A stretch of 64,000 nucleotides of DNA from Loripinus fragilis (GCA_964019695.1 OZ026521.1:36082939-36146938); one strand, 5' to 3'. Counted from the first letter of the stretch, positions 47,626-58,932 are shown. Program-made: numbers and translations. The notes: generated by a model not told the origin, from the sequence alone.

Positions 47626-50085
47626 GTTAACAAAGACTTTTGTCATCTGCTGATAACCTTTGCAAACAGTAAGGACCCAGATCAGGGCCAAGAAGAATGT
47701 TGAACCTTATCTTGATCCAAACCGACTGACACTCTATTAGTGTGTTTTTGAAAAAATTTATTGAAAAAAGTTATTTTAAAAAAAAGTCAGCAGACGACAA
47801 AAAGTTTATAGAAAAAAGATCTTTCTGGTTCTATTGTATTGTATTTGAATTTAAGGTACAACTTGCATTTTATATTGTAGAACAGTGACCTATGTCACTG
47901 TACAGAAATGTGTAGAAAGACCCTTGTTACTGTGTATAACATTTTATCAGACAGACAATGTCGTCTGCTGATAACCTTACAAACAGTTAGGACCAAGATC
48001 AGAACCAATTGAAAGTCATTCCTGGTCTTCATCCAAAATGTTTGACATTCTAATTGAGTTCCTGAAAGGATTTTTGCAAAAGACATAAAAAGTATTCAAC
48101 TAGTTAAAAAAGATCTTTTTGGTTTTAATGGTCAGCAGACCTCAAAACATTTGGATTTGTTCATCTAAATTGAAGTGTTTTTGTTACCCTGGCAACAAAT
48201 AGCAGGCTTCTGACCACATGGTGAGGCTATTACCTGGTGTCTTAATCCCAATAAACACCGAAATTTCAGTTTTACACTGTCAATCACATACCAGCTTTAG
48301 CAAACAGTGTAGATACAGATGAGAAGCAGCTAATAAGGAAAGAGTGAAATCATTAAGGTCCTTTAAGATAGTCTTCTGGAATTACCTTTTAGTGAATAAA
48401 TTATTTTGTTCAAAGAACAAAAAAATAGTCCCTGATCAGACTGCATTGAATTTTTATATAAATCTTTACATGCAACATACTTAGTGATTTTGTTGTCGTC
48501 TGCTGACTCCTTTCAAAATAAATATTTTCAAGAAATTTCAAGAAAAAAATCAAGGTGTCAAATTGTATGGATCCAGATCAGGACCAAACATACTGTTGGT
48601 CCTGATCTGACTCCAAACTGTTCATGAATGTTATCAGCAGATGACAAAAGTTTGCTGATCAGTTGTTTCCAAAAACGGGATATATCTAGGTTCAGCAGGA
48701 CAAAGGTTAATATTATGCAAGTGCATTTATTATAACATAGTAACCCTATTTGTCTTGACAAGCATCCATTTCTATTTTACTCTGCTTGTTGGAAATTATT
48801 TAGGTATTTTGTCATCTGCTGTCTTTTCTAAATTAATTTACTATATAGTTCCTTCATTATCACTATCAGAGAGTCAAACAGTTTGGATTCAGATCAGGTC
48901 TGACATTTTGTCGGTGCTGATCTGGTTCTAAAACTGTTTGCAAAGGTTATCATCAGACAACAATTGTAGGCAAAGAGAAACTTCAGCAGTGTATATCTAA
49001 CCAACTTGCAGGGTTCCACTTAGTAGTATGCATTTATAACCAAAGTAGAAAACAATATGTATCCTGATCAGCTGGTTTCAGGCCAGCTGATTCAGTTCTA
49101 TACTGTTTTCAAAACAAGTTATACCCAGTTACAACATGGTATGGGCCATTTTACATTATTTACAGGTCATCATATTTCTTTAATTTTTATTTTTGTTAAT
49201 TTTCTCCGAATTATATGCACATAAAATTCGACAAAAACACAGAAGAAATTTAGGATACTGCCTGATTATGACTATTTCCTATGAGTGTATTTCCAGATCA
49301 GCTAGCTTCTGAGAGGCCAGCTGATCAGGATCCACACTGTAAGGTGCAAGAATTGTGATAGGTAAAATAATAAATCGATAGAAGAGAAATGAACAAAATA
49401 TTCACTAAAAATATATATACAAACTACAAACATGTACTTAAAATGAATAGTTTAGCATTTTAGAAGGATTTTTGCTTGGGAGTATATATTGTGGGAGTAT
49501 CATTTTGGGGGCAGACATAGACGGCACCTTCAGGTGTGTAAAAACAAAAACCTTACACCCTAGTGCACATTATGTTTACTAAGTTTAGACATAGAGTGCA
49601 TTAATAGTGAACATCATGCAATTCACATAACAACTTAAGTTATAATTCATTACTCGAATATTAAGCGAATAAAGAAATGTGCTTCATGCAAGATTGTCAT
49701 TTTGTATCCTGCTTGATAACTTATATCACTTTAACTATCCTTGTTAGCAAAGACTTTTGTCATCTGCTGATAACCTTTGCAAACAGTAAGGACCCAGATC
49801 TGGAACGAGAAGAATGTCGATCCTGATCTTGATCCAAAAGGATTGACACTCTAATAGTGCGTTCCTGAAAGAATTTATTGAAAAAAGTAATTTAAAAAAA
49901 AAAGTCAGCAGACGACAAAAAAGTTTATAGATAAAGATCTTTCTGGTTCTATTGTATTGTTATAATTCATAACTCGAAAATATTAAGCGAATAAAGAAAT
50001 GTGCTTTATGCTAGATTGTCATTTTGTATCCTGCTTGATAACTTATGTTATTTTGAATTATATCATTTTAACTATCCTTGTTAAC

Positions 50086-50612
50086 TAGGTTGCAAGGCAG
50101 TAGACATTAGAATAAAAACCCGTATTATTAGCTTTTGGATGAATATTGTGAATGGTAAACAAACAAAACTATCAAAATGGTTATACTTACTTCTACTAGG
50201 AGAATATGATGGTGGCATCCATCAACATAAATGGATCCATTTTATTAAACATGTTCTAATATCTGTTGGGTGTCCCGATCTTTTAAACAAGGAAGTCATT
50301 GAAAACCAAAAATCAAACAAAAAATCAAATCTCTAAAACTCTATCAGACCTTTATGTTCAGGAGTGGCATAACAAAGTAACTTCATCCTCTAAAGGAAAG
50401 AATTATACTCTTTTCAAGCAAGATTTAGATTTTGAAAATTACCTAATCAAATTAAATAGGAAACACTGTTCTTCATTGTTAAAGTTTAGGTTAAGTAATC
50501 ATCGGCTTCCGGTTGAAACTGGTCGCTGGGAAAACACACCTTTAGAAGACAGAAAATGCATATTATGTAGCAAATATGATATCGGTGACGAATTTCACTA
50601 TCTTTTTGTTTC
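50086..50612 (+). pseudogene. LINE fragment cut short, unit 3
   Basis: Third copy. It shares the A insertion with unit 2 (frame break near 50320) but keeps an open frame through HRLPVETGRWENTPLED and CILCSKYDIGDEFHYLFV. It is cut at 50612 by the junction that ends the 3.5-kb duplication. Confidence 0.83.
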
Positions 50613-50687
50613 AGAAAGTCACAAACACTGATGTCATGATATCGGTGACTAATTTCACTATCTTTTTGTCCCAGAAAGTCTCAAACA
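50576..50687. repeat. 60-bp tandem duplication at the segment junction
   Basis: ATGATATCGGTGACGAATTT and its near copy ATGATATCGGTGACTAATTT are 60 bp apart. The duplication spans LINE sequence and the adjoining CAGAAAGTCNCAAACA. Confidence 0.8.
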
Positions 50688-50689
50688 AT

Positions 50690-51155
50690 TCTGCTTAAAA
50701 TATAAGTGGGATTTTATGTTACTTTCTGGGATAAATATTCCATTTAATCCCAGGAAGTCCCAGTAGGTACTTTAAATGGGATTATTAAGATTTTCTGGGA
50801 CTTCATCAATTCAACACATCCATATAATTTGGGATTAAATGGAATCTTTTGGTACTGCTAGTAAATAATTTGGTTCCATTTAATACCAAATAATCCCAAC
50901 CTAGATTTGCATAGGACCATTATATTCTGAACTCAGTCTGACCTTGAAATATGATATAACTGTGTTAACCTGGTTCTCTCATTTCAATGACTCAAGCTGA
51001 AATTCTTTAATCTTGCAGGAAACCAGAAAAAGATTCAAATAAACCTCATGGTTTGCAAGGCTCTAACTATTTGATAAATCCTGTGTTAATTTTGGATATA
51101 TACTGCATAAACTGCACAAAATAAATCCTACAACAGACAATGTGATTAAATAGAA
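50690..51155. other. No gene; palindromic TTTAATCCCA segment
   Basis: GGGATTAAATGGAATCTTTT at 50829 faces GGTTCCATTTAATACCAAAT at 50872. Repeated TTTCTGGGA / TCCCAGAAA words surround it. It may be a decayed foldback. Confidence 0.45.
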
Positions 51156-52360
51156 TTTATGTTGGGCCAATTTGCCTAAGTATGGGGCTGACACATAGAA
51201 AAGACGTGTTGATTCTTTTATAAATTTATTATCTACATCTTTATTTCCTACTTTGGTTTGGCTAAAACAATGGGACCAGCTCAGTCAATAGCCCAAGTCC
51301 TAGTTCAGACTGTGTACCAATGTCATTCATATTGGGCTAGGCACTGGCCACGACCTAAGTTGTATGCTGAACTAGGGGGGATTGATGTTTTTCTCAAGTT
51401 AACTGCTTGTAGAAAGTATATCATAAGCTCACAGAACATGGTATAGGCCCCGACCCAATTATCTGGCCAATAATCTGGCTCGTAGCCAACACCATGTTGG
51501 TGCCACTTGCATTTACTGTGATAATGCTGAGTCTGGTCTCTCAGTCCGGCTGTGTATGGCTGAGTGGATGACATAGACTGTAGCATTATATTAATGCTGA
51601 GTCTGGTCTCTCAGTCTGGCTGTGTATGGCTGAGTGGATGACATAGACTGTAGCATTATGGGTGTCGAGTTGGTGCCACTTGCATTTACTGTGATAATGC
51701 TGAGTCTGGTCTCTCAGTCCGGCTGTGTATGGCTGAGTGGATGACATAGACTGTAGCATTATGGGTGTCGACGTAGTGACATGAGAGTGTAAATGCAAGT
51801 AGTCCAAAGTCAGAAAGCAGCTAAACTGAAAAAATGATGAGAAATTACAGGCTACTGTTGCCTGTTACTTGGGGATAATTTATTTCTTTTGTAAAATGTA
51901 AATGGAATTCTCCTAAATGGACAAACAGAAGTACTGAGCTAGTCCCTTTTTCCAGGTAATTGATTGCATAGGTGATGTGGCAGGGGTGGTGGAGGACAGC
52001 TTGCATGGCATATATGTTAACTTCCCAAAAGCAAGAATGAAACTGACCTAGTTATCAATGAACTGATCATTAACTGACCATTCCAAAAGCCATATATACT
52101 AGTTAAAATCATCCTGTGGCTCCAGAGAAGTGGCAGGTAGCATAGGAAGGATTGCATTGTTCTGCATATCTTATACCTGCAGAGCTGATTAGTGGGCAAG
52201 TATATATACAAAGTCTCCATAACAGTTGGAGGCTTGCCAGGTCATCTTGCATCTTAGAGAATTAGGTTAATCTGATAAGAAATGCACACAGGTTCCTGAT
52301 AGTGTATTAAAGGTATTATCCCTCCCAACATAAACACAAATTTACTTCTTAAATTAACAA
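51156..52360 (-). mobile_element. Tyrosine-recombinase element, deleted copy (1,205 bp)
   Basis: It starts TTTATGTTGGGCCAATTTGC, with an inverted CCCAACATAAA at 52324-52334 near the end. The first 760 bp are almost identical to 52361-53118. The last ~360 bp (52000-52357) are almost identical to 56792-57154. The 3.7-kb interior present in the neighbouring copy is missing and about 85 bp of different sequence (51916-52000) occupies the joint. It therefore looks like an internally deleted, non-autonomous derivative placed head-to-tail with the long copy. Three 67-bp subrepeats (GCTGAGTCTGGTCTCTCAGT) lie at 51527, 51596 and 51699. Confidence 0.82.
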
Positions 52361-53460
52361 TTTATGTTGGGCCAATTTGCCTAAGTATGGGGCTGACACA
52401 TAGAAAAGACGTGTTGATTCTTTTATAAATTTATTATCTACATCTTTATTTCCTACTTTGGTTTGGCTAAAACAATGGGACCAGCTCAGTCAATAGCCCA
52501 AGTCCTAGTTCAGACTGTGTACCAATGTCATTCATATTGGGCTAGGCACTGGCCACGACCTAAGTTGTATGCTGAACTAGGGGGGATTGATGTTTTTCTC
52601 AAGTTAACTGCTTGTAGAAAGTATATCATAAGCTCACAGAACATGGTATAGGCCCCGACCCAATTATCTGGCCAATAATCTGGCTCGTAGCCAACACCAT
52701 GTTGGTGCCACTTGCATTTACTGTGATAATGCTGAGTCTGGTCTCTCAGTCCGGCTGTGTATGGCTGAGTGGATGACATAGACTGTAGCATTATATTAAT
52801 GCTGAGTCTGGTCTCTCAGTCTGGCTGTGTATGGCTGAGTGGATGACATAGACTGTAGCATTATGGGTGTCGAGTTGGTGCCACTTGCATTTACTGTGAT
52901 AATGCTGAGTCTGGTCTCTCAGTCCGGCTGTGTATGGCTGAGTGGATGACATAGACTGTAGCATTATGTGTGTCGACGTAGTGACATGAGAGTGTAAATG
53001 CAAGTAGTCCAAAGTCAGAAAGCAGCTAAACTGAAAAAATGATGAGAAATTACAGGCTACTGTTGCCTGTTACTTGGGGATAATTTATTTCTTTTGTAAA
53101 AATGTAAATGGAATTCCCCAAAAAAGAAGGAATGAATAACATGAATGACTGAGTGGTCCCCAAGTGAGGAAGTAAAGTGGAGATTAGAAGCCCCAAAACC
53201 ATCATCAACTACCTGGAGGCATTGAATGTATTTGCATAATATGTACAGTAAAGATAACTTGTAAGCAATTGTTTCAAATCACATAGACATAATCAGCATT
53301 GCTTAATGCATACTAAGCATATCTGCCAGTAATTAACTAATTAGAGCAATTAATGGCTGATGGTATCTAACAGTAAATAGTACAAGTGTAATCTCATCAA
53401 GCAACAGTATACTATTAAATTAATGGGCCTAAATTAATTTAACTTATTGCTGAAACTGTA

Positions 53461-54728
53461 TTAACGTAGTTCTTTTAAAAAAGCCCATTGAGCATCTTTG
53501 CTGACATGTATAGGAGTATGTATATAAGTTTTATAGCAGTCTGATGACCGTCTTCCCAGAGTTTGAATTAGATGATCTTCTAATCGTGCTGCATATGCAG
53601 ATGTGGCCGCCCCTATCCTCATACTATTCTAGAATAATGTGAATAGTCATAGCTTAAGTGAGCCAAAATATGCTTAATATGCATCATGTAATATGACCTG
53701 CACAAAGTCTTTCCATTTTCTGTCAGAAAAAATGGAGAGTTTGGCAATAAATTGTTAGGAAAATAAGTTTTATTCTAGAGTTTAAGTTCTAGATACTGAG
53801 TTAAAGCCCTATATGGGCAGAGGTCTGTGTTGTTCTCAGATTTGAATAATGGAATTACAATCCCTTTCTGGTATGGATCAGTTTTTGAATATCTTAAGAG
53901 TAACTGAGCATGTGTTTCATAGAATGTTACATCATTTAAGCATATATGTTTGGAAGGGTTGAATTCTGGTTGTGATATTGTTATTTCACCACAGAGTAGA
54001 AATCCAAAGAAACTAGTAACAAACACAGCTTTCAACAACGTGTCCACAAAAGGAGATATATATCCATTTTTGAGCAGTAAACACATTTGTGATAGAATAC
54101 TGGCTGTGATGACTGATGGGGTGTCTAGGTCTGGTACTAGTTCCCTGACTGTGTTTCACAGCATTTAGCAGAGTTGTGATCCTTGACGTGGCAAAGTCAT
54201 TTCTTGTCCCGTGTTATAAACAGTCATTGTTCTTTCACCCACTGCTTTGTTCCACAATTCTGACACATTGTCTTTTAGTTTATCTTGTCCCATATGATCT
54301 GTTCTGGATGTGGGCATGGCTGCGGAAACTGATCTGCTTGTGAGGCAGTTTCTCGGAACTCCCTCTATAATGTTCCTTTTCAGTGTTTCTGAAATAATAT
54401 CCACATGTGGTAGAGAGTCAGCTGGCACACCAAACTGTGAAGCTGTGGTTGTTGCTGGTATTGTGGTTTCTTTCCCATATATTTTCTCCAGCATATTAAC
54501 TTATGGCTGTTCACATTTGTTCACTTTTTCTGTCATTAACTGAGTCATCGTTGCTTGTAGAGAGCTTATTGTGTTCTGCATAGCTGTGATCATACCCAAG
54601 AGGCTGTTGTTAAATGTTGAGTCCATAATAGGCTGGCCAGTTGTCATCACCACTGCATTATGAGTACATGCAGGTGAAGCTGAATCATTGATGGCTGATG
54701 ATGTTGTGGCCCCTGTATGGTTTATCTA
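53461..54728 (-). pseudogene. Tyrosine recombinase (Crypton-like), degenerate
   Basis: From the N side: a low-complexity stretch, a possible coiled coil (LLGMITAMQNTISSLQATMT), a linker with SLPHVDIISETLKRNIIEG, then ELWNKAVGERTMTVYNTG (start of the core-binding domain, largely deleted). The catalytic part follows: LLKAVFVTSFFGFLLCGEIT, LLLRYSKTDPYQKG, RIGAATSAYAARLEDHL, TLGRRSSDCYKTYI. The family normally has G-F-L-R-x-G-E; here arginine is leucine. The H-x-x-R histidine appears to be asparagine. The arginine of RIG and the nucleophilic tyrosine (DCY) remain. In-frame stops occur at about 54510, 54165, 54156 and 53775, plus a frame change near 53635. The final stop at 53461 follows KDAQWAFLKELR. 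Confidence 0.82.
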
Positions 54729-54871
54729 AGTCTCTATGGGCCCTGTATTGCTGGATGTGGCAAAGCAAGAGCTGATGTCACTGTGGCAGGTGTACTCCTA
54801 GCTAGCGCCACTAGATGGTGGACTGGTAGTCTGATTAGCCTGTGTACGTTGACCCTGAGAGAGCTCTGAAA

Positions 54872-54913
54872 GAGGCCGTTTACACGCCCTGCCCCGACAT
54901 GCAAGTTTCAGAC

Positions 54914-54914
<1 letters not shown>
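54872..54914 (+). repeat. Left inverted repeat flanking CTA array
   Basis: GGCCGTTTACACGCCCTGCC then CGACATGCAAGTTTCAGACC is complementary, with substitutions, to 56367-56409. It suggests that the microsatellite is the interior of a small inserted element. Confidence 0.75.
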
Positions 54915-54991
<77 letters not shown>

Positions 54992-55231
54992 AAACTGCTA
55001 CTACTACCACCACTTCTACTACTTCTACCACTACTATTTCCACTTCTACTGATACTACTACTGCTGCTGCATCTATTACTACTACTACCACTACTACTAC
55101 TACTGATACTACTACTACTGCTGCTGCTACTACTACTACTTCTACTACTACTACCACTACTACTACCACTACCACTACCTCTGATAGTACTACTACTACT
55201 ACTACTACTGCTGCTGCATCTATTACTACTA

Positions 55232-55262
<31 letters not shown>

Positions 55263-55303
55263 CACTACTACTACTACTGATACTACTACTACTGCTGCTG
55301 CTG

Positions 55304-55355
<52 letters not shown>

Positions 55356-55409
55356 CACTACTACTACTTCTACTACCACTACTACTACCACTACCACTAC
55401 CTATGATAG

Positions 55410-55442
<33 letters not shown>

Positions 55443-55469
55443 CACTACCACTACCACTACCTATGATAG

Positions 55470-55500
<31 letters not shown>

Positions 55501-55543
55501 GATACTACTACTACTGCTGCTGCTACTACTACTACTACTACTT

Positions 55544-55574
<31 letters not shown>

Positions 55575-55610
55575 TACAACTACCACTACTACTACTACTA
55601 CCACTGATAG

Positions 55611-55658
<48 letters not shown>

Positions 55659-55733
55659 TACGACTACATACTGCTGCTGCATCTACTACTACTACCACTA
55701 CTACAACTGCTACTATTACTACTATTTCTACTT

Positions 55734-55794
<61 letters not shown>

Positions 55795-56066
55795 TGCTGC
55801 TGCTACCACTTCTACTACTACTACTACTACTACTACCACTTCTACTAGTACTGATACTACTACTACTATTACTGATACTACTACAACGACTATATTACTA
55901 CTGCTACTACTACTACTGCTACAACTACTACTAATACCACCACTAAGTCTACTACTCCTACCACTGCTAATGATACTACTACAACTACTACTACTACTAC
56001 TACTGCTGCTGCTACTGCTGCTACTACTACTTCTACTACTGCTACAACATTGTGTTGTTACTACTT

Positions 56067-56116
<50 letters not shown>

Positions 56117-56228
56117 GCTGCTGCTACTGCTGCTACTACTACTTCTACTACTGCTACAACATGGTGTTGTTACTACTTCTACTTCTACTACTACTACTAC
56201 TACCACTACTACTACCACCACCACCACC

Positions 56229-56263
<35 letters not shown>

Positions 56264-56266
56264 CAA

Positions 56267-56335
<69 letters not shown>

Positions 56336-56366
56336 TACTAATACTATTACTTCTACTACTACTACA
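54915..56366. repeat. 1.45-kb CTA trinucleotide array
   Basis: Nearly pure CTA units with dispersed CTG, CCA, TTC and GAT variants. The block structure includes a repeated CCACTACCTATGATAGTACT. It lies between the SAP frame and the recombinase frame of the long element. Poly-Leu/Thr/Tyr and poly-Val/Ser frames up to 499 codons are artefacts of the repeat. Confidence 0.97.
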
Positions 56367-56409
56367 GGTCCGAAACATACATGTCAAGACCGCCCGTGCA
56401 AATGGCCCT
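56367..56409 (-). repeat. Right inverted repeat flanking CTA array
   Basis: On the minus strand GGGCCATTTGCACGGGCGGT then CTTGACATGTATGTTTCGGACC matches the left arm at 54872. Confidence 0.75.
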
Positions 56410-56460
56410 AAAGTGAGTTTGACTGCTCCTGGGAAGTTTGTTCACTTCTGACTTGAGTAT

Positions 56461-56643
56461 TTATGTATCATTGTCTGGTTTAGGCAACTGGTTGTACAAC
56501 TGTACCAGTGCTGCTTTTGACGCAGCTGCAGTTAGCTTGATCCCCTTGGTTTCTAGTTCAGTTTTCAGTTTATTAATAGTCCAATTGACAGGATTATCCA
56601 TGTCATATGACTGCTGGCATCTGCGCTTTGCAGATGAAGCCAT
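56461..56643 (-). CDS. SAP-domain protein of mobile element (N-terminal part)
   Basis: The frame has 60 residues, starting MASSAKRRCQQSYDMDNPVN and ending PKPDNDT. Residues ~20-54 (NWTINKLKTELETKGIKL, then AALVQLYNQL) have the SAP pattern: a first helix L-K-x-E-L, a G-I turn and a second helix K-x-x-L-x-x-L-Y. SAP folds bind AT-rich DNA. It probably formed the N-terminus of the recombinase protein; the downstream continuation is interrupted by the inserted CTA element. The start was chosen because the methionine directly precedes the conserved basic N-terminus. The frame itself is intact, but the full gene is broken. Confidence 0.72.
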   Translation of the reverse strand: MASSAKRRCQQSYDMDNPVNWTINKLKTELETKGIKLTAAASKAALVQLYNQLPKPDNDT

Positions 56644-57156
56644 GGCAGATGAAGCAATGTTAAGTTATCCAATAATCCACACTAAACACTGATAAAAATT
56701 AGTTAATTTCACTTAATTAGAATCCAAAGAATACACTTTTGAAAAATAAAAATGTATATGAAAGTTCATTTAATCATTGGTTATAAGCTGTACAGCTTGC
56801 ATGGCATATATGTTAACTTCCCAAAAGCAAGAATGAAACTGACCTAGTTATCAATGAACTGATCATTAACTGACCATTCCAAAAGCCATATATACTAGTT
56901 AAAATCATCCTGTGGCTCCAGAGAAGTGGCAGGTAGCATAGGAAGGATTGCATTGTTCTGCATATCTTATACCTGCAGAGCTGATTAGTGGGCAAGTATA
57001 TATACAAAGTCTCCATAACAGTTGGAGGCTTGCCAGGTCATCTTGCATCTTAGAGAATTAGGTTAATCTGATAAGAAATGCACACAGGTTCCTGATAGTG
57101 TATTAAAGGTATTATCCCTCCCAACATAAACACAAATTTACTTCTTAAATTAACAA

Positions 57157-57660
57157 CATATTTCTATGCTTATAAATTATACTTGCATGAGACTTTTCAT
57201 CATATAATTTAGTTTCTCAGAAACAAAGCCATTTTTAGTTGTTTCTTTCTTTAAATGCTGATGAAAGACGCTTAATACTGAATTGTGTTCATTATGGTTA
57301 TACAATTTTACCATTATCATTATTATTTACAGCAGCATTTATGGCAGTACAACACTTAGTGTGGTACATGTAAGCAGGTTAATTACTGAATTTACAGGAT
57401 AATCAGGCTGATCATTGGGGCTTATTTTTATTTGATTTTTTTTATCCATTCTCTTTTTAAAAGGTGTTGGAGATATTGCGATTGCCTTCGTCTGTATATC
57501 AGGTTTTTGTTTGTTATGCTATCTTCTAAACAACTGGACAGATTATCCAACCAAATTTGTTGAGCAACTGGTGTATGCAACAGCAAAATTCCAATACCCC
57601 AATGATGTGGGATGTAGGTCAAAAGTGTCCTTCGGTCTGCCCATTTGCCTGCAATACTTT
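57157..57660. other. No gene recognised
   Basis: AT-rich flank of the element. A minus-strand frame (GKWADRRTLLTYIPHHWG...) has no family I recognise. A fragment AACCAAATTTGTTGAGCAAC resembles words near 58146 and 58288 and may be a dispersed repeat. Confidence 0.4.
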
Positions 57661-57675
57661 CACCTTGCAAACGGT

Positions 57676-57990
57676 TTGTTTGTTTTGTTGCTTTACGTCC
57701 CAAGTCAACAGCTATGGTCATGGCGGGACAGTTAGTTCACCTAACCACACTTTTTCCTGGGCAAGCTTTAACAATCAGTTAACCAGTACTTCGTGCACAT
57801 ACTTTCACTTGTAACTGACAACAACCCTTCTTGAATGATTCAGCGGAAGGGAGGAGAATGACCGTAGAAATTATTTCCTGATCAATCTCCACGAAAGTAC
57901 GGGACCGGGTTGGGATTCAATCTCGCGACCCCTGGATTCAGACTCACATCTGTTGCCAGACACGTTACCGACTGCGCAAACGGTCATACT
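57676..57990 (-). mobile_element. Complete tRNA-derived SINE
   Basis: This is a full-length relative of the satellite-embedded fragments. On the minus strand the head reads TTTGCGCAGTCGGTAACGTG (A box) and GGGGTCGCGAGATTGAATCC (B box). The body follows through AAATAATTTCTACGGTCATT, and the tail at the plus-strand left is TTTGTTTGTTTTGTTGC. GCAAACGGT occurs at both ends (57667 and 57976) and may be a 9-bp target duplication. Confidence 0.8.
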
Positions 57991-58359
57991 GAATCCAACC
58001 GAATTTGTTTGGTGACTTACTTGCACAAGTGGGTGAGCAGGAGCATTACTGTTTTTTGCTTTTTGGACCCCCTTAGCATGGGCCTCAGAGAGTGTGCATT
58101 TTCTGGCTAAATTGCAGTCTCTTTCTGAATTGCTGGGTAGAACTCAACCAAATTTGTGCACAACTTAAACAAATTGTGTATACAAGAGCTTATTTTTGAG
58201 TACCCCACTCAGAGGCGCCCTATAATGGGGACAAAAGAGTCTGCCCATTCTTCTTTTATGCTAATCCAAACATGCTGGGCTGAATTCAACCTAATTTGTT
58301 GAAAGCTCGACTTTCTCACAAGTAGGGAGTGGTAAAGAACATTTATTTTTTTAACCTTC

Positions 58360-58510
58360 CAGCCAAATTTTCGATTATCCGAAACTACTGGGTTATTCGA
58401 AGACTACGGACAGTCCTGACTTTTTTCTCTATTATCTATTGCAATAAAACTACCTATTATTCGAATTTCGATTATCCGAAAAATTCAATTTTTCGAAGTG
58501 ATTTGTCGGT
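58360..58510. repeat. Possible pogo/Tigger-like terminal sequence
   Basis: TTCGATTATCCGAA occurs at 58369 and 58467, with TTATTCGAA words between. Such motifs are common in pogo/Tigger-type terminal repeats. No transposase is near, so the call is tentative. Confidence 0.4.
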
Positions 58511-58789
58511 CCCGATAAAAGAAATGGCTATTAAATTACCTTTCAAGATTCGAAGTCCAAATGTCACGCATGGTGATCATGATTTCTTTGTTTGGTCAAG
58601 TTTATTTTTATTATATAGATTAATAATAAGAAAAAAATAGGTGAATGCCATTACAATAATACTTCATCAGTGTTGACGTGGTCTATTGTCATATACAGCA
58701 CGGATGTTGGTGACCTGCTTTTGAATGAAACGATTCAAATCTGAATATCGATATATAAACAAACAGGTTTTAAAATATTAAAACCAAAC

Positions 58790-58897
58790 CAATAATGTAT
58801 ATGATGTATATATGTTCAATGTTTCTATCTTGCTTTTGTAATTGTGCTTTATTTGTATGCTCTTCACATGTGGAGGAAATAAAGAATATTATTATTA

Positions 58898-58929
<32 letters not shown>

Positions 58930-58932
58930 TTA
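58790..58932 (+). mobile_element. LINE-type 3' tail with ATT repeat
   Basis: GTGGAGGAAATAAAGAATAT leads into an ATT trinucleotide run at 58886-58932. This is the usual 3' end of a truncated non-LTR element. Confidence 0.6.

Larger units (their letters stand above)
41637..50612. repeat. 3.5-kb tandem segmental duplication, 2.55 copies
   Basis: Unit borders at the word GATCAGTTGTTTCCAAAAAC fall at about 41637, 45139 and 48658, giving periods near 3502 and 3519 bp. The third unit ends within its LINE fragment at 50612. Identity is very high by eye, so the duplication is recent. Each unit contains a GATCAG-palindrome module, an imperfect palindrome around CAGCTAGCTTCTGAGAGGCC, two copies of a ~340-bp AATATTAAGCGAATAAAGAA segment, a LINE fragment, and further GATCAG units. 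Confidence 0.92.
52361..57156 (-). mobile_element. Tyrosine-recombinase/SAP element, long copy (4,796 bp)
   Basis: It abuts the deleted copy with no spacer (AATTAACAA|TTTATGTTGGG). Read on the minus strand it carries a SAP-domain frame (56643-56461), a nested CTA microsatellite with its own inverted repeats, and a coiled-coil plus tyrosine recombinase pseudogene (54728-53461). No reverse transcriptase was found, which points to a Crypton-type DNA element rather than a DIRS-type retroelement. Head-to-tail placement is what integration of a circular form next to a resident copy would give. Confidence 0.75.

Noticed and set aside
51258..53012. Identical frames in the two recombinase-element copies as conserved genes
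   Set aside because: Identity reflects recent duplication of the whole element. The frames span subrepeats and lack recognisable domains.
54842..56341. A 499-codon plus-strand frame rich in Leu, Thr and Tyr, and long Val/Ser frames on the minus strand
   Set aside because: They are translations of the CTA trinucleotide array, which lacks stop codons in several frames. There is no domain and no coding context.
57428..57721. Minus-strand 97-codon frame GKWADRRTLLTYIPHHWG as a transposase fragment
   Set aside because: No family motif could be identified, and its 5' part overlaps the SINE at 57676.
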